From positions 1 to 6,991 of the forward strand of contig CALDGV010000371.1 in NCBI GenBank assembly GCA_937941745.1: 6,991 bases of DNA, in the 5' to 3' direction. The stretch comes from an uncultured Prosthecobacter sp. Lineage in GTDB: Bacteria; Verrucomicrobiota; Verrucomicrobiia; Verrucomicrobiales; Verrucomicrobiaceae. A program made the translations under genes and the position numbers. The notes beneath the pieces are model-generated. The model saw only the letters and a program-made list of their open reading frames with translations, searched no databases and was not told the DNA's origin. Position 1 is the first letter of the stretch, and every line of letters starts with the position of its first letter. Below are positions 1-5,773 of this stretch, one piece after another.

Positions 1-411
1 TCGAACTTCTCCTGGGGCCTCGGCATCCTGAATGCGGGCACGGTTTCCAGCAAATGGCGCCGTGGTCAGGCCATGCTGGACCTTGAACCGACAGAGCACG
101 CCGCGCCGGTGCTCGGCGAGGTGCAGGGCCGCTTCAAGGTGCGCTACAACAACGGCCCCATCCTCAAGCCCTGGACCCGGACCGACCTGCCCGCCTACAC
201 CACGCTCGCCGTCTTCCGCACGGAGGTGGCCAAGTATGGCTCGCCGGAAGGGGTGCAGGTGAATTCACCCGCGCAGGCCATCGCGCCGTTCGGCAAGGGC
301 CGCGTGTTTGTCTCCAGCCCGCATCCGGAGAACACTCCCGGCCTGGAGCACCTCATCCCACGCGGCATCTTCTGGGCGGCGGGTGACAAGAAGGAGGCGG
401 TGGTGCCATGA
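1..411 (+). CDS. BPL-N / class I glutamine amidotransferase-like protein, 3' part only
   Basis: The reading frame is open from the first base of the window to the TGA at 409-411, giving the last 136 residues of a protein whose start lies upstream. Visible signatures are NFSWGLG at the left edge, YNNGPIL in the middle (codons from about 145), and FGKGRVFVSSPHPE near the end, with the His codon at 322-324. A late 'GKGRV...S.HPE' segment is typical of the biotin-protein-ligase N-terminal (BPL_N) domain, a class I glutamine-amidotransferase-like fold, where the His would belong to the catalytic dyad or triad. The nucleophile Cys would lie upstream, so activity cannot be judged. This domain is often found without a ligase domain, and no ligase domain follows here. 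The stop overlaps the start of the calpain-like gene (ATGA), so the two form an operon. The substrate is unknown. The family assignment rests on remembered motif shape, not on a search. Confidence 0.72.
   Translation, partial: SNFSWGLGILNAGTVSSKWRRGQAMLDLEPTEHAAPVLGEVQGRFKVRYNNGPILKPWTRTDLPAYTTLAVFRTEVAKYGSPEGVQVNSPAQAIAPFGKGRVFVSSPHPENTPGLEHLIPRGIFWAAGDKKEAVVP
391..397 (+). promoter_or_regulatory. Shine-Dalgarno site for the calpain-like gene
   Basis: AAGGAGG lies inside the end of the upstream gene, 10 nt before the ATG at 408. It is the only clear canonical ribosome-binding site in the window. With the ATGA stop/start overlap it fixes the start at 408 and supports translational coupling. 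Confidence 0.75.
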
Positions 412-1544
412 AGCACGCCCTGATTCTGCTGGGCCTCGCTGTTGCTGCCTTCGCCCGCGATGCTGAGACCGCGGCCGCTACGGACCGGGAGCGCTTTCTC
501 ACGGTTTTGCAGAAGCACTTTCCTGCCTGGGATGCCGACCACGATGGCGTTTTGTCCGTGAACGAGATCAACCAGCACGTGGCCGATCCCGAAGTGCGTG
601 GCGAGGCTGCGGCGGCCATCGCAGCCCTGAAGCGCGCCTCGCGCATTCGTCAGCCGACGCTGCCGACCTTCACCCTGGAGCATCTGGAGGTGCTCGCGAA
701 GGCCCAGCCTCCGGCGAAAGGCATGCCGGACTTTCCCGCGATGTTTGGCGGCAGTCTGAAGCGCATCGCGAGTGCCCGGCGGGAGCTTTTCGCTGCCGAT
801 GGACCCCGCATCGAAACGATCAGACAGGGGAAGATGGGGAACTGCTTTTCGCTCGCGCCCCTGGCCGCCCTGGCGCACACGCGCCCCGACTACATCCGCA
901 CGGAAATGATCCGTCCGCAGCCGGATGGGCGGTATCTCGTGAAACTGGGCCGGAAGGAGGTGAAGGTCGCTCCGCCGACGGATGCGGAGATCGCGCTCAG
1001 CTCGGGCAATGAAGACGGCAGCCTGTGGGTGAACGTTTATGAAAAGGCTGCCGGTGAGGCCCACAATGAGCAGAAGCCCGCCGACAAGCGCGAGGCCACC
1101 GGGCTCGATGCGCTGAACCGCGGCGGCAGCGCAGGCACGCAGCTCGCCTTCATCACGGGGCGGGAGATGTTCCGCGTCTCCTGCAAGTTCGCCAAGCAGA
1201 AGGACCTGCCCAAGGCCGACTACGACAAGCACATGGCCGAGCTCCGTGCCGCGTTGACCGCCGCCACCCGTGACAAACGGCTGATGACCTGTGGCACGCT
1301 GAAAACGACCATCCCCGGCATCACGCCAAACCATGCCTATGCCATCCTGGGCTATGACCCTGCCACCGATGTCATCCGCCTGTGGAATCCCCATGGCGAC
1401 ACCCGCGCCGTGAAAGGCGAGCCCGGCCCGAAGAACGGCTATCCCCTCCGCGACGGCATCTTCGAGATGCCGCTTACCGTCTTCGTCAAGGAGTTCGCCG
1501 GCACGGCCTATGAGGTCGTGGCTGATTCGAGGCCGGCTCCGTGA
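408..1544 (+). CDS. exported EF-hand and calpain-family (C2) cysteine protease
   Basis: This 378-residue protein starts with a signal peptide (MKHALILLGLAVAAFA, probable cleavage near residue 16-17). An EF-hand loop follows at residues 42-53 (DADHDGVLSVNE), with Asp at positions 1, 3 and 5, Gly at 6 and Glu at 12, which is a canonical calcium-binding spacing. The catalytic domain covers about residues 125-370. It has RQGKMGNCFSLAPLAAL, with oxyanion Gln140 and nucleophile Cys146 (compare calpain QG.LGDCW.LA); NHAYAILGY, with His309; and RLWNPHGD, with Asn327 (compare calpain 'NPWG'). The Gln, Cys, His, Asn order and spacing match family C2, so the enzyme is probably an active thiol endopeptidase working outside the cytoplasm. 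GNCF replaces the usual GDCW. The start is supported by the strong ribosome-binding site at 391-397 and the 4-bp overlap with the upstream gene. Calcium activation through the EF-hand is inference; the substrate is unknown. Confidence 0.85.
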   Translation: MKHALILLGLAVAAFARDAETAAATDRERFLTVLQKHFPAWDADHDGVLSVNEINQHVADPEVRGEAAAAIAALKRASRIRQPTLPTFTLEHLEVLAKAQPPAKGMPDFPAMFGGSLKRIASARRELFAADGPRIETIRQGKMGNCFSLAPLAALAHTRPDYIRTEMIRPQPDGRYLVKLGRKEVKVAPPTDAEIALSSGNEDGSLWVNVYEKAAGEAHNEQKPADKREATGLDALNRGGSAGTQLAFITGREMFRVSCKFAKQKDLPKADYDKHMAELRAALTAATRDKRLMTCGTLKTTIPGITPNHAYAILGYDPATDVIRLWNPHGDTRAVKGEPGPKNGYPLRDGIFEMPLTVFVKEFAGTAYEVVADSRPAP

Positions 1545-1571
1545 TGCGAATGGCCACGGCAGCCTCCCGAG

Positions 1572-2579
1572 TCAGCGTGACTGGCTTGAGCCGGGCGAAG
1601 CAGGACTGGCGACATGCTCAAGCATCCACCGGGCAATCGTGGCATAGATGGGAAAGTCCGTGATCAGAACATTGTGATGATCTGCACCGGGGACTTCGAG
1701 CCACTGTTTTTCAATCTTGGCGTTCAGGGAGGCAAACAGGCGCAGCCCTGAATCCATGGGCACCACCCGGTCGGCCGTGCCGTGGCACATCAATACAGGG
1801 AGCGACAGTCGCGAGGCCGGCAGGTCGGAGCGAATTTCAGCGATGGGAATGCCAGTCCGCCATTGGTAAACCTGTTCAGCACCTCCAAGCCACAGGGCCG
1901 CCAGCCATTGCCCCACACGCCGTTTCACATTGTTTTCCAGGGTCAGATCCAGGCGGTCAAAGCTGCTGATGACGACAAGCGTCTTCCAGAAGGCGTCAGG
2001 CTGAGCCGCAGCGTGGATGGCCACCGCACCTCCCATGGACATTCCCAGTAAGCCCGCGGGCTGGGGTGAGAACCCAAACTTCGCTGCCGCCTCCTTCAGC
2101 AACAGGCCTGGAATGTAGGCCTCTCTCAGGCCGAAGGTCACCACTTTCACGGGATGATCACCATGCGCAGGCATGTCAGCCAGCAGGCAGCGGAAGCCCA
2201 CCGCGCAGAGCCGCTCCCCGATCAGCAGATAATCCTCCTTCCTTCCATTCCTGCCATGCACCAGCACCACGTTTCCGAGGATGCTGCCGGCATTCGCCAG
2301 TGGCACGGACTGGCCATGGAGCTGCTCACGAATCACCTGCCCGCGCTTTCCGAGGCTTCCATCCGGCGCAGGCTCCATCAACAGGCATGGCGTCTGGTCT
2401 GACAGTCGAAAGGCCGTGATCTTCACCCCATGTCCCGAAGGATGATCGAGAAACTCGCGGTGGTAGTCCTGAAGCGGGCGGCGCGCGGGCGATGCGATCT
2501 CCAGCCCTGCCCAGGTCCAGGCCGCGATCAGTGCTCCGAGAAACAGGATGGGCAGGATCATGCAGCGACGAAACATCAT
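1572..2579 (-). CDS. membrane-anchored or exported alpha/beta hydrolase
   Basis: From the ATG at 2579 the product has 335 residues. The N terminus is MMFRRC followed by a hydrophobic stretch (ILPILFLGALIAAWTWAGL, about residues 8-26), a signal anchor or signal peptide. The alpha/beta hydrolase core shows VVLVHGRNG (residues 104-112, oxyanion-hole region), the nucleophile elbow GMSMGG with Ser181, HGTADRVVP with Asp270, and GADHHNV with His301 as the likely catalytic His. This is a complete Ser-Asp-His triad in normal order, as in esterases, lipases and peptidases of the serine aminopeptidase/BAAT-like group. The substrate cannot be read from the sequence. The frame stays open upstream to 2849, but that would overlap the divergent PEPCK gene. 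The ATG at 2708 (378 aa) is a possible alternative, with a weak GGGGA upstream. I chose 2579 because the positively charged, hydrophobic segment fits a protein N terminus. The stop lies 27 bp from the convergent calpain-like gene, and I see no clear terminator between them. Confidence 0.85.
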   Translation of the reverse strand: MMFRRCMILPILFLGALIAAWTWAGLEIASPARRPLQDYHREFLDHPSGHGVKITAFRLSDQTPCLLMEPAPDGSLGKRGQVIREQLHGQSVPLANAGSILGNVVLVHGRNGRKEDYLLIGERLCAVGFRCLLADMPAHGDHPVKVVTFGLREAYIPGLLLKEAAAKFGFSPQPAGLLGMSMGGAVAIHAAAQPDAFWKTLVVISSFDRLDLTLENNVKRRVGQWLAALWLGGAEQVYQWRTGIPIAEIRSDLPASRLSLPVLMCHGTADRVVPMDSGLRLFASLNAKIEKQWLEVPGADHHNVLITDFPIYATIARWMLEHVASPASPGSSQSR

Positions 2580-2580
2580 C

Positions 2581-2598
2581 TGCCGCTGTTTAGCGGCA
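2581..2598. repeat. perfect 7-bp hairpin next to the hydrolase start
   Basis: TGCCGCT, a GTTT loop, and AGCGGCA form a perfect stem two bases from the chosen ATG of the hydrolase gene. In the hydrolase mRNA it would fold directly ahead of the start codon, where it could limit ribosome access. As DNA it could be an operator. No T-run follows on either strand, so it is not an intrinsic terminator. Confidence 0.6.
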
Positions 2599-2686
2599 GG
2601 CGCCGGACTTGGAAAGAAAATTGCCGGGGGTTGGCGGCTTCTCTGACACGTCAGGCCAAGAACCAAGCAGGATGCCGCTAAAACAG
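2586..2686. repeat. inverted repeat pair in the divergent spacer
   Basis: CTGTTTAGCGGCA (2586-2598) is repeated in inverted orientation as TGCCGCTAAAACAG (2673-2686). The arms match over 13 bases, with one extra A in the right arm, and are 74 bp apart. Each gene therefore has a TGCCGCTAAA(A)CAG copy reading toward its own start, followed by a GATGA or GATGAT sequence. Such placement fits a shared regulator site or matched leader elements; which one is inference. Confidence 0.55.
2643..2654. repeat. short imperfect palindrome, possible operator
   Basis: CTGACACGTCAG is a dyad with 5-bp arms and only the two central positions mismatched (its reverse complement is CTGACGTGTCAG). It lies between the two arms of the larger inverted repeat, about 100 bp before the PEPCK start. 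Size and position suit a dimeric regulator, but palindromes this short also arise by chance. Confidence 0.3.
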
Positions 2687-2751
2687 ATGAGTAATCAGGT
2701 GAGAACATGGCACATTCCCCGCGATAGCAGACTCCCTCCTCCCGCATCCTC

Positions 2752-4581
2752 ATGAGCACCAAGACCGATCCTTCGAAACCGCTGAGCAAAAACCCGCACC
2801 TCATCAAATGGGTCAAAAAGATGGCCGCCCTCTGCAAGCCCGACCGCATTCATTGGGTGGACGGCTCCAAGGCGGAATACGACCAGCTCTGCGAGCAGAT
2901 GGTGGCTGGCGGCACCTTCATCAAGCTGAACCAGAAGCAGTGGCCGGGCTGCTACTACGCCAAGTCCGACCCCAGTGACGTGGCCCGCGTCGAGGAGCGC
3001 ACCTTCATCTGCTCTCATTCCAAGGAGGGCGCTGGCCCCACGAACAACTGGGTGGAGCCCTTTGAGATGAAGAAGAAGCTCCGCAGCCTGTTCAACGGCT
3101 GCATGCGGGGCCGCACCATGTATGTGCTGCCCTTCAGCATGGGCCCGCTGGATTCGCCCATCTCGCAGATCGGCGTGCAGCTCACCGACTCCCCCTACGC
3201 CGTGGTGAACATGCGCATCATGGCCCGCATCGGCAGAAAGGTCTTCCAGATCATCGACAAGGGGCACAAGCGCGTGGTGCCCTGCATGCACACCGTCGGC
3301 GCTCCGTTGAAGAAGGGGCAGAAGGACGTGCCCTGGCCCTGCAACAAGGAGAAGTACATCGTCCATTTCCCGGAAACGCGCGAGATCTGGAGCTACGGCT
3401 CCGGCTATGGCGGCAACGCCCTGCTGGGCAAGAAGTGCTTCGCCCTCCGCATCGCCTCCGCCATGGCCCGCGACGAGGGCTGGCTGGCCGAGCACATGCT
3501 CATCCTCGGCGTCGAAAATCCGAAGGGGGAGAAGACCTACGTGGCCGCCGCCTTCCCCAGCGCCTGCGGCAAGACGAACTTCGCCATGCTCATCCCGCCC
3601 AAGCACTTCGCGGAGAAGGGCTGGAAGGTCTGGACCGTGGGCGATGACATCGCCTGGCTGAAGCCCGGCGCCGACGGACGCCTCTACGCCATCAACCCCG
3701 AGTCCGGCTTCTTCGGCGTGGCCCCCGGCACGAGCGAGAAGACCAACCCCAACGCTATGGCCTCCCTGCGGAAGAACACCATCTTCACCAACGTGGCGCT
3801 CACGCCCGATGGCGGTGTCTGGTGGGAGGGCATGACCGACACGCCGCCCGAGAAGCTCACCGACTGGCAGGGCAACCAGTGGACGCCTGAGATCGCCAAG
3901 GAAAAAGGCACCAAGGCCGCGCATCCGAACTCCCGCTTCACCGCCCCTGCTGCGCAGTGCCCCACCATTGATCCCGACTGGGAGAAGCCCGAGGGCGTGC
4001 CCATCGCCGCCATCATCTTCGGCGGCCGCCGCGCCACCACGATGCCGCTCATCTACCAGGCCTTCAACTGGGTCAGCGGCGTCTATGCCGGGGCCACCAT
4101 GGGCAGCGAGATGACCGCCGCCGCCGCAGGCACCATCGGCAAGGTCCGCCGCGACCCCATGGCCATGCTGCCCTTCACCGGCTACAACATGGGCGACTAC
4201 TTCCGCCACTGGATCTCCATGCAGCGCCGCCTCACGGAAAGCCCGCGCATCTTCCACGTGAACTGGTTCCGCAAGGACAAGGACGGCAAGTTCCTCTGGC
4301 CCGGCTTCAGCGACAACATGCGCATCCTTAAATGGATCGTGGACCGCGCCACCGGCCACGGCATGTCCAAGGAAACCCCCGTCGGCTGGGTTCCGCACTA
4401 CGAGGACATCGACTGGACCGGCCTCGACTTCCCGAAAGAGAAGTTTGAGGAGCTGCAGGCCTTCGACCGCGCCGCCTGGAGGCAGGAGATCCTCTCCCAC
4501 GAAGAGCTCTTCCTGGACCTCAAGACCCACCTGCCGAAGGAGCTGATCTACGAGCGCGAGCTGCTGATCTGCCGCATGTAG
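2752..4581 (+). CDS. pckG: phosphoenolpyruvate carboxykinase (GTP)
   Basis: This cytoplasmic enzyme interconverts oxaloacetate + GTP and phosphoenolpyruvate + CO2 + GDP, the entry step of gluconeogenesis or an anaplerotic step in reverse. The 609 residues fit the GTP-type family (about 590-625). Motifs run in family order: DVARVEERT with substrate Arg79; [20 protein letters not shown] with Tyr219 and metal-site Lys228; AEHMLILG with metal-site His248; the P-loop FPSACGKTN (residues 269-276, reactive Cys272, Lys274); VGDDIAW with metal-site Asp299; FGGRR (423-427); the lid region near [11 protein letters not shown] (447-457); and [16 protein letters not shown] (504-519), the guanine-binding segment. 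All key residues I can place are present, so it should be active. The N-terminal [16 protein letters not shown] supports the ATG at 2752 despite the absence of a Shine-Dalgarno sequence. It is transcribed alone and closed by the terminator at 4609-4648. The ATP-type enzyme is excluded by sequence type. Confidence 0.97.
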   Translation: MSTKTDPSKPLSKNPHLIKWVKKMAALCKPDRIHWVDGSKAEYDQLCEQMVAGGTFIKLNQKQWPGCYYAKSDPSDVARVEERTFICSHSKEGAGPTNNWVEPFEMKKKLRSLFNGCMRGRTMYVLPFSMGPLDSPISQIGVQLTDSPYAVVNMRIMARIGRKVFQIIDKGHKRVVPCMHTVGAPLKKGQKDVPWPCNKEKYIVHFPETREIWSYGSGYGGNALLGKKCFALRIASAMARDEGWLAEHMLILGVENPKGEKTYVAAAFPSACGKTNFAMLIPPKHFAEKGWKVWTVGDDIAWLKPGADGRLYAINPESGFFGVAPGTSEKTNPNAMASLRKNTIFTNVALTPDGGVWWEGMTDTPPEKLTDWQGNQWTPEIAKEKGTKAAHPNSRFTAPAAQCPTIDPDWEKPEGVPIAAIIFGGRRATTMPLIYQAFNWVSGVYAGATMGSEMTAAAAGTIGKVRRDPMAMLPFTGYNMGDYFRHWISMQRRLTESPRIFHVNWFRKDKDGKFLWPGFSDNMRILKWIVDRATGHGMSKETPVGWVPHYEDIDWTGLDFPKEKFEELQAFDRAAWRQEILSHEELFLDLKTHLPKELIYERELLICRM

Positions 4582-4608
4582 GAACGCGGCCTCCTCTGCC
4601 GCTCATGG

Positions 4609-4648
4609 GACCACCGCCTGCCGAAAGGGAGGCGGTGGTCTGCTTTTT
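4609..4648 (+). terminator. intrinsic terminator of the PEPCK gene
   Basis: GACCACCGCCT (4609-4619) pairs perfectly with AGGCGGTGGTC (4630-4640), an 11-bp GC-rich stem. The 10-nt interior can add two C-G pairs closed by a GAAA tetraloop (4623-4626), with one G-G mismatch between. TGCTTTTT follows directly, with the T-run at 4644-4648. Stem, stable loop and T-run together make a classic rho-independent terminator 27 bp after the PEPCK stop. Confidence 0.92.
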
Positions 4649-4656
4649 GGGGGCGG

Positions 4657-4720
4657 CGGGCAAAGCTTTTTCATTTTTGAAATGGCAAACAAAATGAAAA
4701 CAGGATTGGTTAGTCATGCC
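4657..4720 (+). promoter_or_regulatory. AT-rich leader of the small winged-helix-like gene
   Basis: Between the terminator and the ATG at 4721 base composition turns sharply AT-rich (4661-4702), unlike all surrounding DNA. This is where the promoter of the downstream gene should be. A dyad TTTCA-TTTT-TGAAA sits at 4669-4682. TTGAAA at 4677-4682 resembles a -35 box, but I find no good -10 at normal spacing, so no boxes are assigned. The alternative ATGs at 4682 and 4694 fall inside this stretch. Confidence 0.4.
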
Positions 4721-5212
4721 ATGAAAATCTCTGAACTGTCCGTGGACGCCCTGGACCAGCTGGAAGCCCGGCTGGCCGCTGATCTGGAGATGGTGCGGCG
4801 GGTGAAGGCCGTGATGCTGGAATACCAGCCGCTAGGCAGCGGGCCCTCCGCCATGTCTCCCATGCCTGCCGCTGCGGCGCTCCCGGCGGCGGAGGCCAGC
4901 CCTGCGGAGGCTCCGCCGCCCGTGCCGCCCCCGCCTGCGCTGGAGGAGGTGCTCATGGGAGCCCTCCGGCAGATGCCGGCCCAGGGCTTCATCCAGGCGG
5001 AGCTGCAGAAGGCCGCCAGCAGGCAGGGCGGCTGGATCGAGAACGAGGTGATCAAGAACTGGGTGAGGCGGAAAATCCGCGAGGGAGTGATCCGGGTGGT
5101 GGAAAGCCGGACGGGAAGGCTGGGCAGCCGGTATGCCGCCTGCCTGGACCGGCTGGAACCGCACCCGAAACCGCCGGAAACGTCTCAGGAACCGGCCGAC
5201 GCGGCTGTTTGA
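4721..5212 (+). CDS. unrecognised small protein with probable winged-helix-like domain
   Basis: I do not recognise this family. From the ATG at 4721 it has 163 residues in three parts. Residues 1-36 (MKISELSVDALDQLEARL onward) are a charged amphipathic helix, possibly a dimerising coiled coil. Residues 37-72 are an Ala/Pro-rich linker ending in PPPVPPPP. Residues 73-144 look like a compact helical domain: LEEVLMGALRQMP, GFIQAELQKAA, NWVRRKIREGVIRVV, then ESRTGRLGSRYA as a possible beta-wing. This is the usual order of a winged helix-turn-helix, so a DNA-binding role is plausible but not shown. It is predicted to be cytoplasmic, with no signal peptide. The frame is open to an ATG at 4682 (176 aa). 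I prefer 4721 because the 39 bases between are AT-rich leader-like DNA; neither start has a good ribosome-binding site. The last 14 codons lie inside the first two clear units of the 21-bp repeat array, so the tail (KPPETSQEPADAAV) probably comes from repeat sequence. Confidence 0.75.
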   Translation: MKISELSVDALDQLEARLAADLEMVRRVKAVMLEYQPLGSGPSAMSPMPAAAALPAAEASPAEAPPPVPPPPALEEVLMGALRQMPAQGFIQAELQKAASRQGGWIENEVIKNWVRRKIREGVIRVVESRTGRLGSRYAACLDRLEPHPKPPETSQEPADAAV

Positions 5213-5759
5213 CGGCCGGAAACCGCGCTTCGACGGCCGGGAGGAGGCGGAAAACGGGCTGGCGCAGACGATTTCCGCGCCGACCCAGGTCCATGCCGTC
5301 CCGTTTACGGCGATTTCCGGCCGGGAAAAGGCCCTGAAACACCGGGAAATCGAAATCGCCGGGCGGGATTATGGATTTGCTGGCCGGGCAAATCGAAAAA
5401 ACAGCCCGGAAATCGTCTATTCAAGCCGGACAAATCGAAATCCCGGCCCGGCAAACGCAGATGCGGGCACGGAAAAGGACTGTTTCCGCCCGTTTATTCG
5501 AGGCATCCTGCCCGGAATCGCAGCCTTCCATGGGGCAATCGGGCCTTTCGGGCCGGAAAGCAGCGTTTTGAGCCTGGAAAAGCAGCCATTTCAGTTCGGA
5601 AAGAGCCTCGCCGAACAGTCGGCGGCGTTTTTCCTGCGGACCTCCCGGGAGAGCCTCCGGGAAGGTTGGGTTGAGGGACGGTTCAGGCCGGGTTTCCGCC
5701 CGGCAGGCCCGGAAGCAGGCGGGTTGTTCCACGGAGCGGGCTGGCTGGCGGCGGCGATC
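5172..5759. repeat. degenerate 21-bp phased tandem repeat array
   Basis: Cutting the sequence every 21 bp from 5172 gives about 27 units to 5738, plus a weak one to 5759, with no gain or loss of a base. By hand count, position 4 is C in 23 of 27 units and position 6 is G in 25 of 27. Typical unit starts are GGCCGGAAA (5214), GGCCGGGAAAAG (5319), GGCCGGGCAAATCGA (5382), AGCCCGGAAATCG (5403) and AGCCGGACAAATCGA (5424). Units often end in a T-rich ATTTCC or TTTC. The units are too diverged for direct-repeat finders that need near-identity. The array fills the gap between two convergent genes and enters the 3' end of the upstream one. From about 5613 the match weakens. A small hairpin (TCCCGG 5643-5648 with CCGGGA 5657-5662) lies near the right end but has no T-run. 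No gene or clear terminator is visible here. Confidence 0.85.
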
Positions 5760-5773
5760 CCTCCCTCCGCCCG

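Larger units (their letters stand above)
2580..2751. promoter_or_regulatory. divergent control region between hydrolase and PEPCK genes
   Basis: This 172-bp spacer must hold the promoters of both divergent genes. I could not assign convincing -35/-10 boxes on either strand, and this bacterium may not use E. coli-like boxes. The spacer contains the inverted repeats listed separately at 2581-2598, 2586-2686 and 2643-2654. The last 25 bases before the PEPCK ATG are pyrimidine-rich (ctccctcctcccgc) and lack any Shine-Dalgarno sequence. Confidence 0.5.

Noticed and set aside
195..1394. A 399-codon minus-strand open frame opposite the calpain-like gene
   Set aside because: It is antisense to a gene with a signal peptide, EF-hand and full catalytic residues. 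Its own translation shows no domain.
1545..1600. Terminator between the convergent calpain-like and hydrolase genes
   Set aside because: The only hairpin found is AGTCA-GCG-TGACT (1570-1582), a 5-bp stem without a T-run on either strand, overlapping the hydrolase stop.
2580..2849. Longer N-terminal versions of the alpha/beta hydrolase, up to an ATG at 2849 or 2708
   Set aside because: The 2849 start overlaps the divergent PEPCK gene by about 100 bp. The 2708 start (MFSPDYSS...) puts the charged, hydrophobic anchor segment about 50 residues inside the protein. 2708 cannot be fully excluded.
2695..4530. A 611-codon minus-strand open frame across almost the whole PEPCK gene
   Set aside because: It is antisense to a certain gene. 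Its His/Gly/Ala/Val-rich composition is what GC-rich third positions give on the opposite strand, and no protein motif is visible.
5642..5662. Terminator for either convergent gene at the CTCCCGGGAG palindrome and 6-bp hairpin
   Set aside because: The stem is short and no T-run follows on either strand. It lies inside the GC-rich repeat array, where such pairings are expected.
5172..5759. CRISPR array
   Set aside because: There is no conserved repeat with unrelated spacers. The 21-bp step is too short for a repeat-spacer unit, and no cas gene is nearby.
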